NCBI GenBank assembly: GCA_031432545.1
Contig: JAVKGX010000008.1
Span: 15,614-79,613, forward strand
Origin: Armatimonadota bacterium
Lineage (GTDB): Bacteria; Sysuimicrobiota; Sysuimicrobiia; Sysuimicrobiales; Sysuimicrobiaceae
Direction: 5' to 3'
Length of the DNA: 64,000 nucleotides
Shown: piece after piece, positions 40,117 to 48,025 of the stretch
How the letters are laid out: the number at the start of each line of letters is the position of its first letter
Position numbering within the stretch: the first letter of the stretch is position 1
Position numbers and translations under genes: made by a program
Notes under the pieces: model-generated
Databases searched by the model: none
Told to the model about the DNA's origin: nothing
The model's input: the letters and a program-made list of their open reading frames with translations, nothing else

Positions 40117-41121
40117 GTGGACCTGACGCCGGGAAGGCCCCCGTTCGACATCCGTCGGGCCGGGCACATCGAGTTCCGCGTGACGGACCTGGGGCGTGCG
40201 CGATCCTTCTACGTGGACTTGCTGGGCTTCGTGGAGCAGGATCGCGACCACGACCGCATCTATCTGCGCGGCTACGAGGAGCTCGAACACCACAGCCTCA
40301 CCCTGAGGCGCGCGGGTTCCGCCGGTGTCGGACACATCGCGTTTCGTGTCGCCTCCGGTGAGGACCTGGAACGCATCGAACTTCTGCACCGGCGCAATGA
40401 CCTTCCTGCGCGATGGGTCGAAGGAGAGGAGGCGGGGCAGGGCAGGGCGCTGCGCGTGCAAGATCCATCGGGGCTTCCGGTCGAGTTCTACAGCGAGATG
40501 GCCCGCGCCGACCGCCTGCTGCAACGGTTCGACCTCTACCGCGGTGCGTTTGTCATGAGGTTGGATCACTTCAACTGCCAGGTGCCCGACGTCTCAGCCG
40601 CCGCGCGCTGGTACCAGAAGGAGCTGGGTTTCGCGTGCTCCGAATACACGGAGAGCGCAGACGATCCACCGCAGCTGTGGGCGATCTGGTTGCACCGCAA
40701 GCAGAACGTGCACGACATCGCTCTGATGAACGGAACCGGCCCCCGCGTCCACCACGCCGGCTTCTGGGTGCAGGACCCGTGGAGCGTGATCCGGGCCTGC
40801 GACGTGCTCGCCGCTGCCGGCATGACGGACCGGATCGAGCGTGGCCCGGGGCGGCATGGGCTGTCGAACGCGTTGTTCTTGTACCTGCGAGATCCCGACG
40901 GGAACCGGATCGAGCTGTACACCGGGGACTACCTGATCGCCGACCCCGACTGGCCACCGATTCGCTGGTCGATCAACGACCCGCGCCGGGCCACGTTTTG
41001 GGGTCACACGCCGCCCACCTCGTGGTTCGAGGAGGCCTCCCCGGTCGAGTCGACGGCGGACGGCTCGCTTGTGCCGACGCGGCCTCCGTTGCTGCGGGAT
41101 CGCCCTGACTTCGTGACGTAA
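40117..41121 (+). CDS. hpaD: 3,4-dihydroxyphenylacetate 2,3-dioxygenase (extradiol)
   Basis: 334 residues, two VOC-type domains. The iron facial triad is His151 (RLDHFNC), His213 (VHHAGF) and Glu266 (NRIELY); the second-sphere His199 (NVHDIAL), His247 (GPGRHG) and Tyr256 (LFLYLRDP) also fit the Brevibacterium homoprotocatechuate dioxygenase, one residue shifted. This is meta ring cleavage. GTG start at 40117 follows GGGAGGTGGC. Confidence 0.94.
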   Translation: MDLTPGRPPFDIRRAGHIEFRVTDLGRARSFYVDLLGFVEQDRDHDRIYLRGYEELEHHSLTLRRAGSAGVGHIAFRVASGEDLERIELLHRRNDLPARWVEGEEAGQGRALRVQDPSGLPVEFYSEMARADRLLQRFDLYRGAFVMRLDHFNCQVPDVSAAARWYQKELGFACSEYTESADDPPQLWAIWLHRKQNVHDIALMNGTGPRVHHAGFWVQDPWSVIRACDVLAAAGMTDRIERGPGRHGLSNALFLYLRDPDGNRIELYTGDYLIADPDWPPIRWSINDPRRATFWGHTPPTSWFEEASPVESTADGSLVPTRPPLLRDRPDFVT

Positions 41122-41204
41122 CACAACTATGGATGCGACGGCCCTTCTCGTGAGAGCGGGATGAGCGGCCGGGGGCCGGACACCTTCCGGCCGATCTGGA
41201 TTCC

Positions 41205-42014
41205 ATGGAACGCCGACTCTTGGGCCGCACAGGACTGAGCGTCCCCGTGATCGGGATGGGGACGTGGAAGACGTTTGACGTCCGCGACGCCGAGGCAGAA
41301 GCCATTTGCCACGAAATCGCACACGAGGCGGTCCGAGCCGGCGCGAACTTCTTCGACAGCTCCCCGATGTACGGTGAGGCGGAGCGTGTGCTCGCGGACG
41401 CCGTCCGACCCATGCGCGACACGGTGACCGTCGCGACGAAGGTCTGGGCCGAAACCGAAGCGGAAGGGCGGCGGCAGATCGAGCGCGCGCTGCGGTGGTT
41501 CGGCGGGCGGGTCGACGTCTACCAGGTCCACAACCTCGTGTCGACCGAACGCCACCTATCCTATCTGGAGGATCTGCACGTGCGCGGGCAGGTGCGCGCG
41601 ATCGGTGTGACGCACTACACCCACGCCGCCTTGGCCGAGATCATCCGCTGGATGGAGAGCGGGCGGGTACATTGCGTACAGGTCCCGTACAACGCGGCGG
41701 ACAGGGCCGTCGAGCGTGAGGTGCTGCCGCGGGCGCAACAGCTGGGGATCGGCGTCATCGTGATGCGGCCGCTGGGAGGGGGAGGGTTGGCCCGCCGCAG
41801 CCCGCCGGTCTCGGAGCTCCGACGGTTCGAACCGTTCGGCGTCCAGACGTGGGCGCAGGTGCTGCTCAAGTGGATCGCCAGCGACGCGCGGGTCCATGTG
41901 GTTATTCCGGCCACGTCCCGGCCGGGACGGATGACCGAGAGCGCCGTCGCCGGCGACCCTCCCTGGTTCGACGAGGAGACCCGTGAACGGATCAGCGCAC
42001 TGGCGAGTAGGTAG
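41205..42014 (+). CDS. aldo/keto reductase
   Basis: 269 residues of the NADPH-dependent TIM-barrel family. The catalytic tetrad is visible: Asp in FFDSSPMYGEAE, Tyr in the same segment, Lys in VATKVW and His in YQVHN. The cofactor-binding C-terminal part reads VVIPATSRPGRMTES. Substrate unknown. It lies 83 nt after hpaD in the same direction and may be an auxiliary gene of the HPA operon (for example succinate-semialdehyde reduction), but that is only guilt by association. Confidence 0.85.
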   Translation: MERRLLGRTGLSVPVIGMGTWKTFDVRDAEAEAICHEIAHEAVRAGANFFDSSPMYGEAERVLADAVRPMRDTVTVATKVWAETEAEGRRQIERALRWFGGRVDVYQVHNLVSTERHLSYLEDLHVRGQVRAIGVTHYTHAALAEIIRWMESGRVHCVQVPYNAADRAVEREVLPRAQQLGIGVIVMRPLGGGGLARRSPPVSELRRFEPFGVQTWAQVLLKWIASDARVHVVIPATSRPGRMTESAVAGDPPWFDEETRERISALASR

Positions 42015-42032
42015 GCAAAGCACGCCGGGCGG

Positions 42033-44336
42033 TCACTCCGGGGCCTCCACGGTCAGCGGAGCGTTGAAGTCGAACAGGCGAGAGGTCATGTAGTGCGAGG
42101 GCGCGGCCATGAGCAGCTTGTGCACACGGAAGGTCCGGTTCCCGATCCAAGCGGCCATGGCCGCCGTGCCGTCGGGAGTCTGCCACAGGACGACGCGACA
42201 CATCTCCTGCTCGCACCGGTCCTCGCGCCCGAGGGTGGCGTGCTCCACGCCTTGCATGTAGACGGCCGGCCCGCGTGCGGAGAAGGGCTCGGGCAGCACG
42301 TCGCGCGTCCACGCGCCGCCAGGCCGTCGGAGGTAGCGCGTGGCGCCGATCAGGACGACGGTGGTGCCGTCGGCGGATTCCAGGCGCGCGCGATCCGGTC
42401 GCTGAAACGCGTAGCGCGTGACGACGAAGCCGGACGCGCCGTCGGTGAGCTGTTCGGTCTCCCGCCATGTCCTGAGGCCTTCGATCGTCAGCTGGGCGCG
42501 CCGCAGCAGACGGAACGCGTCGAGGTCTGACGCCCAGCGTATCTGTCCGGCCAGGTGCGGGAAGCTGGTCCCCGCATCGGCGCGTCCGGTACGCCGCAGC
42601 AGCACCTCGATCTCCCAGTAGCCAGGTAGGCCCACAGCGCCGCCGTCGACAGCGTAGACTCCGGGATCGGTACGCGCCAGCACCAACGTCGCCGGCGCGA
42701 CGTCCTCGTCGAGCTTGCGCAGCCGCAGCAGCACGCGGTCTACGTCCACGGGCTGACCGGACGGGTCACGCACGGTCACCACGAACCGGTTCCATCCGGG
42801 TGTGCCGGGTGCGACTTCCAGCCGCACGTGCACGTCGCCGGCTGCGCCCGCCAGGGCCAGCGGAGGACGTTCGGCCGGGCGTTGGACGGTGCGGGCAGGG
42901 GGTGTGATCGTCAGCACGGCTACGGCGAGCAGCACCGCGGCACCGAGGGCGCCCTCGGCGCCGACCAAGGCGACAAACCGCTTCCGCGCGGCCGGCCCAG
43001 TGACCCCTCCACCCAGCCGCGGCAGGAGCCAGAAGCGGTTGAGCGCTCCCAGCGCGGTCAGACCCACCACGAGCACCACCTTCACCGCCAGCGAGCGGCC
43101 GTAGAGGCTGTTGCGCAGAGCCGCCAGGTCCGGAACGTGCAACCACGCTGCGTACGCGCCCGTCACGAGGAGTACTGCCAGGCTCCAGCCCGCCAGCCGA
43201 GAGAACCTCCGCGCGAGGGCAGGATGCACGGCGGCGTCTTCCGCTTCCGTCCGCAGAACCACCCACAGGCACGGTAGCCCCCCGATCCACACCGAAGCCG
43301 CGACGAGGTGGATCCAGTCGGCGGCCACCGCGACCGGTCCTGCACCCCAAGCGTGCGCGTTGACCGTCAGGCTGAACAGCAGGACACCCGCCGCCAGCAC
43401 CGGCGTCCAGTCCGCCGTGTCCTCTCGGGCGCGTTCAAGCGCCACCTGTGCTCCCACGATCGCGACGCCGATGGCCAGCAGCAGGTGCGGCAGGTGGGCC
43501 GCGGAGACCAGTCCGGACGGACCCCCGGACAGCCCGGCCACCAGCGACAGAAACGCAACGGCGAATACAGCAGCCAGCTGCGCGACGCGTCCCGGGCGCG
43601 TCGCCGGTGCGAGCAACAGCGCTGCCATGCTCAGGCGCACCAGAACGCTCAACCCGGCCTGCGTGGTGGCCAGCAGCGTCCACAGTAAGCGCTCGCGTAA
43701 GACAGTCCAGATCGGAGCCCCGACCAAGACCGAGGCGTTGACGCCGAACTCGGCTACCGTGCCGATGATGACCGCGGTCGCGGCGAACCTGGCGAGCCGG
43801 ACGAGCCGGTCCTCGACGTCCGTCGGAACGGCACCAGGCTGGAGGGCGAATCGCCGGAAGAAGACGACCCCGGCCAACAAGGTGACGGCGAGGTATCCGA
43901 TCCATCGAAAGGCCACCTGCGCGGGCGGCGGGGGGGCCGGGCCCGTCACCACCGCACCGGCGGGGGCCTCCCCGACGCCGAAGACCAGCAGCCCGCTCGT
44001 GGTGTGTCCGTCCACCTGCGAGAGCACCCGCCAGCGCACCGTGTAGGAGCCTTGAGGGAGGGGCGGCAGTGACACGGTGATGGTTCGGCCATCCTCGGAG
44101 ACCGAGTGGCCCGTCGAGCGGATGGCTCCCGAAGGGTCCAGGACTTCGGCCGAACTGAGGGTGAGGTGGACCGGCTCGCTGAAGGTCAGCACCACCCGCG
44201 ACGGAGGCTCGGCGAGGGAGGCGCCATTGGGCGGGTTCGCGCTCTGCAGGATGCCGTGGGCCAAGACGGGCGTTCCGACCCATAGGGTGATGACGATGGC
44301 CAGCAGCGCAGGCGTGGCGCGGGAGGGAAGGCTCAT
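42033..44336 (-). CDS. CopC-CopD fusion with C-terminal YtkA- and LolA-like regions
   Basis: 767 residues. Signal peptide (about 1-27, ending VLAHG), then a CopC copper-binding domain to about 125 with an N-terminal His and DGHTTSG. Next is a CopD-type membrane domain of about eight helices (about 145-480). The remaining 280 residues are exported: a beta domain resembling YtkA/FixH, followed by a stretch (LRTWRETEQLTDG, DRARLESADGTTVVLIG) that resembles the LolA/LppX lipoprotein-carrier fold. ATG 44336 overlaps the stop of the preceding CopC gene. Role in copper uptake or delivery is inferred from the family. Confidence 0.85.
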   Translation of the reverse strand: MSLPSRATPALLAIVITLWVGTPVLAHGILQSANPPNGASLAEPPSRVVLTFSEPVHLTLSSAEVLDPSGAIRSTGHSVSEDGRTITVSLPPLPQGSYTVRWRVLSQVDGHTTSGLLVFGVGEAPAGAVVTGPAPPPPAQVAFRWIGYLAVTLLAGVVFFRRFALQPGAVPTDVEDRLVRLARFAATAVIIGTVAEFGVNASVLVGAPIWTVLRERLLWTLLATTQAGLSVLVRLSMAALLLAPATRPGRVAQLAAVFAVAFLSLVAGLSGGPSGLVSAAHLPHLLLAIGVAIVGAQVALERAREDTADWTPVLAAGVLLFSLTVNAHAWGAGPVAVAADWIHLVAASVWIGGLPCLWVVLRTEAEDAAVHPALARRFSRLAGWSLAVLLVTGAYAAWLHVPDLAALRNSLYGRSLAVKVVLVVGLTALGALNRFWLLPRLGGGVTGPAARKRFVALVGAEGALGAAVLLAVAVLTITPPARTVQRPAERPPLALAGAAGDVHVRLEVAPGTPGWNRFVVTVRDPSGQPVDVDRVLLRLRKLDEDVAPATLVLARTDPGVYAVDGGAVGLPGYWEIEVLLRRTGRADAGTSFPHLAGQIRWASDLDAFRLLRRAQLTIEGLRTWRETEQLTDGASGFVVTRYAFQRPDRARLESADGTTVVLIGATRYLRRPGGAWTRDVLPEPFSARGPAVYMQGVEHATLGREDRCEQEMCRVVLWQTPDGTAAMAAWIGNRTFRVHKLLMAAPSHYMTSRLFDFNAPLTVEAPE

Positions 44337-44713
44337 CAGGGCCTCACGGTGAACCGGAACTCTCCCCGGGCCACGTAACCGTCGTCGGCGGAGACAGCCT
44401 TCCACCGGACTGTGTACCGGCCGGCACCGACCGGACGCAGGCGTGCGGCCATCGTGTTGCGGTCCAGGTTGTCCAGCTCGACGCCGCCTTTACCGTCGTC
44501 CACGCGCCGACCGCGGCCGTCCCACACGGAGATCGCGCTCGTGGCCGGATCGAGTTCCTCGTTGAACCACGCGCGCACGACGCGAGGAGGCGAGCGCAGG
44601 GTCGCACCGTGGCGGGGCTCGGACTTCAGCAGCCTTGCATGGGCCAGCGCGGTGGCGCATGCGGCCCCCGTCAACAGGAGGATCAGGCAGGCGGCGATAC
44701 GGTAGGTCCGCAT
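44336..44713 (-). CDS. copC: CopC-family periplasmic copper-binding protein
   Basis: 125 residues with a signal peptide ending ATALAHA, so mature His is near the N-terminus as in CopC. HARLLKSEPRHGATLRSPP and VRWKAVSADDGYVARGEFRF are the domain hallmarks; the second-site His of SxDGH is Tyr here, so copper affinity may differ. Directly upstream of, and coupled to, the CopC-CopD fusion. Confidence 0.88.
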   Translation of the reverse strand: MRTYRIAACLILLLTGAACATALAHARLLKSEPRHGATLRSPPRVVRAWFNEELDPATSAISVWDGRGRRVDDGKGGVELDNLDRNTMAARLRPVGAGRYTVRWKAVSADDGYVARGEFRFTVRP

Positions 44714-44802
44714 CCCTCTAGTCCTCGGCAGATCCCGGCGGTGCCGGTGTCGCGACTCCTACTCACACTACCACCATCCCGTTACAAGTTCCCCCACACC
44801 CT

Positions 44803-45336
44803 TCAACGGTCCACAGGCGCCAGGCTGCGGATGAAGTTGATGACGTGCCAGCGCTCCTCCTCGGTGAGCCGGCCGCGCCAGGCCGGCATCGCCGTGCCGG
44901 GAATGCCGTTGCTGATCCACAAGAACAGTTGCCCGTCGGGGTGTCCCATCGCCATGTGCACCCGGAAGTCCACCGGCCGCGGACGCAGCGTCGCCGCCAG
45001 GGGGCCGTCGCCGGCACCCTCCGGGCCGTGACAGACCTCGCAGTTCTGTCGGTAGACGCGCTCTCCGATCGCCACCGACTCGAACGTGGCCGGAAACGGG
45101 TTGCGCAGGGCGAACGGGTCGACCGGCGGCGCGAGCGAGCCGCGGACCACGAGCACACCCAGTCCGAAGGTCACGATTCCCGCTGCGATCGCCGACCGCC
45201 CTCGCACGGTTCGGTGCGCCCGAGTCGCCGCCGCGTGCACCGCGAGCCCGGCGCCGGCCAGGGCGACGAGGATGCCGACGACAACCGCCGCGTCGGACAT
45301 CGCTCCCAGGCCGTTCACCAGGAACGACGTGTTCAT
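44803..45336 (-). CDS. membrane-anchored cytochrome c
   Basis: 177 residues. Two hydrophobic segments (about 14-35 and 48-66) precede a single-haem class I cytochrome c domain: haem motif CEVCH (in YRQNCEVCHGPEGAG) and the axial Met in GTAMPAW. The end is EEERWHVINFIRSL, typical of cbb3/caa3-type small cytochromes. ATG 45336 overlaps the copD stop, with GGAGGG upstream. It may donate electrons to the terminal oxidase or maintain copper in a reduced state; context only. Confidence 0.92.
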   Translation of the reverse strand: MNTSFLVNGLGAMSDAAVVVGILVALAGAGLAVHAAATRAHRTVRGRSAIAAGIVTFGLGVLVVRGSLAPPVDPFALRNPFPATFESVAIGERVYRQNCEVCHGPEGAGDGPLAATLRPRPVDFRVHMAMGHPDGQLFLWISNGIPGTAMPAWRGRLTEEERWHVINFIRSLAPVDR

Positions 45337-46502
45337 CGCACACCCTCCACGCGCAGTGCCAGAAGGTGAACCCGCGCCGTCCCATCCGGCAGGGCGATCT
45401 CCATCTGCCACGGGCCTCCCATCGGAAGCACCGCACGGCCGCGAAACGTCCCGGCCGTGACCTGCTGCACCGGGACGTGGACCGGCGGCATGCGGTGCCC
45501 GATCATCTCGGCGAGTACACGAACCCGCGACGGGTCGGGTACGTCCCCCGCGCGGGTCCGGGCCGTGAAGCGGATCTCGAAGCCTCCGCGTGCGGGGTCC
45601 AGCCGACCCCGCACGACCCAATCTCCAGCCTGTTGCTCGAACGAGATCGACTCCCGCACCTCGGCCCGCTCGGGCGGTGCCTGACTGGTGAGCGTGCCGG
45701 TGAGCGCGAACACCGCGACCAACAGCGCAGCCTCCGCACGTACGCCCAGCACGAAGGACGTCGGCGACCCGCCCCGGAGCACCGTCGGGAGCAGCCGCCA
45801 CCGGTTCGCAGCGGCCACGGACCAGACAGCGACCACCAGCCCCAGTTTGTACAGCAGCGCCCTCCCGTACGTCGTCCCCGTGAGAGCCTCCACTCCCCAC
45901 AGGTGCACGAACGCAGCGTACAGACCCGTTCCCACGAGCAGGACGACACCGGCTGCTCCGACGGCCGAGAGGCGTCGGGCTGCTCGGGCCAGCCGGTCGG
46001 GATGTCCGCGCGGGGGTAGGGCAGCAAAGTACACCAGTGCCCCTCCCCAACCGACCGCGCAGGCCAGGTGCACCACATCGGCGAGCAACGGTCCCCAGCC
46101 GGCCGCACCCGCGTGCGACGTCCAGCTGATCGTACCGAACAGGCCCAGCGCGGCGACTGCGAAAGCGGCACCGCTGACGGCGTTCCCCGAGCTGCCCACA
46201 AGTCCGGACCCGAGCAGGAGCAGCACGAGCCCGATCCGCAGCAGCGTTGCAATCCCGTGCCGGCTCCCGCCCAGGTAGCCGGCGAAAAGATCCAGGTCTA
46301 ACCGTGCCTGCAACCCGTAGACGGCGAGGACAACGTCGGCCAGGCTCGCGAAGACGATCAGCCCGCCCCCGACGTGCAGACCGTTGACCAGACGGCGTGC
46401 GGTCGCATCGTCGACGGGCGGCGCGATCCAGCGCGCGAAGAAACCCCCGCCGGCGAGCAGGACCGCGCCCAGATAGAGTGCAGTCCTAACCCCCGCCTCC
46501 AC
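45333..46502 (-). CDS. copD: CopD-family copper transport membrane protein with YtkA-like tail
   Basis: 389 residues. About eight membrane helices in the first 280, with the CopD features HAGAAGWGPLLADVVHL and ALLYKLGLVVAVW. A C-terminal exported domain (about 290-389) contains MIGHRMPPVHVPV and LPMGGPWQMEIALP, the YtkA/FixH pattern. It overlaps the upstream copC by 17 nt and the downstream cytochrome by 4 nt. Confidence 0.88.
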   Translation of the reverse strand: MEAGVRTALYLGAVLLAGGGFFARWIAPPVDDATARRLVNGLHVGGGLIVFASLADVVLAVYGLQARLDLDLFAGYLGGSRHGIATLLRIGLVLLLLGSGLVGSSGNAVSGAAFAVAALGLFGTISWTSHAGAAGWGPLLADVVHLACAVGWGGALVYFAALPPRGHPDRLARAARRLSAVGAAGVVLLVGTGLYAAFVHLWGVEALTGTTYGRALLYKLGLVVAVWSVAAANRWRLLPTVLRGGSPTSFVLGVRAEAALLVAVFALTGTLTSQAPPERAEVRESISFEQQAGDWVVRGRLDPARGGFEIRFTARTRAGDVPDPSRVRVLAEMIGHRMPPVHVPVQQVTAGTFRGRAVLPMGGPWQMEIALPDGTARVHLLALRVEGVR

Positions 46503-46971
46503 TCCTGCCTGCCGGCCGGTACGTGAACACGAAGAACCCCTGCGTCGTGTGCGTGTCGATCGACAGCACGCGCCACATGACGACGAAGTGCCCAGGCGTC
46601 AGGTTCTCCTTGAGCCGGATCACGATCTGTGCGCTTACGCGATCGGTCGTTGCCAGGCCGTCGTCGGCGCGCGCCGTCTCGTCGCCGCGCCGGCGCAGCA
46701 CCTCGTTGACCAGCAACGCTGCGATCCTGTTCAGTTGCTGGCGGTTCGCGCCAGCGGGCGCGTTCAGCGGATACACCCTGAAGATGCTGAAGCGCACCTC
46801 GACGGGTTCGCTAAACACCAAGCGTACCTCGCGCGGCGGGGTGGTCACCACGGCCCCGTCAGCCGGCACTGACATCCTCAGGTACGAGTGGGCTGCAGCG
46901 GCATCGATGCCGAGGACAGCCGCGACGACCGCGACAGCAATCCCGGCAGCGAAGAGTGTTGGCCCTCGCAT
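46486..46971 (-). CDS. copC: CopC-domain copper resistance protein
   Basis: 161 residues. Signal peptide ends AAAAH, then SYLRMSVPADGAVVTTPPRE and VRLVFSEPVEV, with VMWRVLSIDTHTTQGFFVF at the end, which has the conserved His near the second copper site. A 35-residue insertion rich in Arg and Asn sits in the middle. ATG 46971 overlaps the stop of the exported protein upstream. Confidence 0.88.
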   Translation of the reverse strand: MRGPTLFAAGIAVAVVAAVLGIDAAAAHSYLRMSVPADGAVVTTPPREVRLVFSEPVEVRFSIFRVYPLNAPAGANRQQLNRIAALLVNEVLRRRGDETARADDGLATTDRVSAQIVIRLKENLTPGHFVVMWRVLSIDTHTTQGFFVFTYRPAGRSGGGG

Positions 46972-47429
46972 CACGGGAACCGCAACGTGCTGAGCGGCCG
47001 CACTTCGTGCGTCTCGAACGTCTCGTCGAAGGAGACGTCGCCGATGTTCCCCCACACGGGGATCCGGTACACACCGGGCCGGGCCAGCAGGACGTCGTCC
47101 GTGTAGTAGCCGGGCCGGCCGCGCTGCGGTCGGATCTGGAAGCGGCGCCTCGTCGCGCCGTCCGGGGCGATGATCTCGGCGTTGACGCTCCTCTCCAGGC
47201 CCTCCCCCGGCTGGTTGTCGGCGGTGCGGACGATCAGGTCCAGGCCGTTCCGCTCGTTGGTGAAGGAGGGTTCACGAACCATGCCGACGATCACCCTGTA
47301 ACGACCCCCGCCCACCTCCTTCGTCTGGTGTGCCGAAGCTTGCTGCGGGGTCCAAGAAATCAGGGTTGCGATCATCGCCGCGCCGGTCAGCAGGGTTGCG
47401 GTGATGAACAACCACAGACGTCGTCTCAT
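46971..47429 (-). CDS. exported protein of unknown function in the copper operon
   Basis: 152 residues with a clear signal peptide (about 1-34, ending QASAHQ) and a beta-rich remainder: GGGRYRVIVGMVREPSF, GLDLIVRTADN and PGVYRIPVWGNIGD. The mature N-terminal His right after cleavage is the same arrangement as in CopC. I recognise no named family with certainty; similar proteins tend to occur beside CopC/CopD. Coupled by 4 nt to the following copC. Confidence 0.75.
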   Translation of the reverse strand: MRRRLWLFITATLLTGAAMIATLISWTPQQASAHQTKEVGGGRYRVIVGMVREPSFTNERNGLDLIVRTADNQPGEGLERSVNAEIIAPDGATRRRFQIRPQRGRPGYYTDDVLLARPGVYRIPVWGNIGDVSFDETFETHEVRPLSTLRFP

Positions 47430-47506
47430 GGCTTGCCTCCTGATCTCGCGTCACTGTGGGCGCCACCGGCTCCGTGCCACTGGGCGCTGCTCGGACTGGT
47501 TCGAGA

Positions 47507-47923
47507 TCAGGCGGGACGCGGAGGCGGTTCGGGAACGGGGAGGGTGGGGCCTGCCGGGAGGAGAAACGCAAACGACAGGACGTGTCCTCCGGGGCTGGGC
47601 GGCGACAGCTGCGGACTCGAGGGGATGGCTGCGACGAGCGAGGCCATGCCTACGACGAGTGGTCCCAGGACACCGAGGATGCCAATCGACAGTACGCGCA
47701 CTCCGTCCTGCAGGTGCGATTCGGGGTGTGTCACCCGAGTCGGCGAGGTCGCTGAACGGTGGTGGTGCTCGATGAGGGCCTGCTGCCGGGATGCCGCGTC
47801 GCCGCCGATGACAATGTGGGTGTGATACGGATCTCGCTCTGCGGTCGGATCCAGCAGAGGGCCGGCCAGCACGGCACATAGCCACACCGCGACGACGATC
47901 CCTCGGGTCGGGTTCTTCCGCAT
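47507..47923 (-). CDS. His-rich small membrane protein, unknown function
   Basis: 138 residues. An N-terminal hydrophobic segment (about 8-26) is followed by a His-rich loop (HTH, EHHH and VTHPESH, about residues 38-70), a second hydrophobic segment (about 77-100) and a Pro-rich tail ending in PEPPPRPA. The loop would face the outside and could bind metal. ATG 47923; the frame is open further upstream but the extension is antisense to the yibE/F gene. Probably first gene of the copper operon. Not recognised by family. Confidence 0.6.
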   Translation of the reverse strand: MRKNPTRGIVVAVWLCAVLAGPLLDPTAERDPYHTHIVIGGDAASRQQALIEHHHRSATSPTRVTHPESHLQDGVRVLSIGILGVLGPLVVGMASLVAAIPSSPQLSPPSPGGHVLSFAFLLPAGPTLPVPEPPPRPA

Positions 47924-48025
47924 CGTGCGGTCCAGACCTCGCGCCCAGTCTATCACACCCAACGTGGTTTGCTCGGCGCGGCGGTTGGATTTGCCACCCG
48001 CACATTCAGAAGGTGAGGTGACGCC

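Noticed and set aside
43111-44046. 311-residue plus-strand frame opposite the CopC-CopD fusion
   Set aside because: Ser/Thr/Arg-rich mirror frame with no motif; the minus-strand protein has clear domains.
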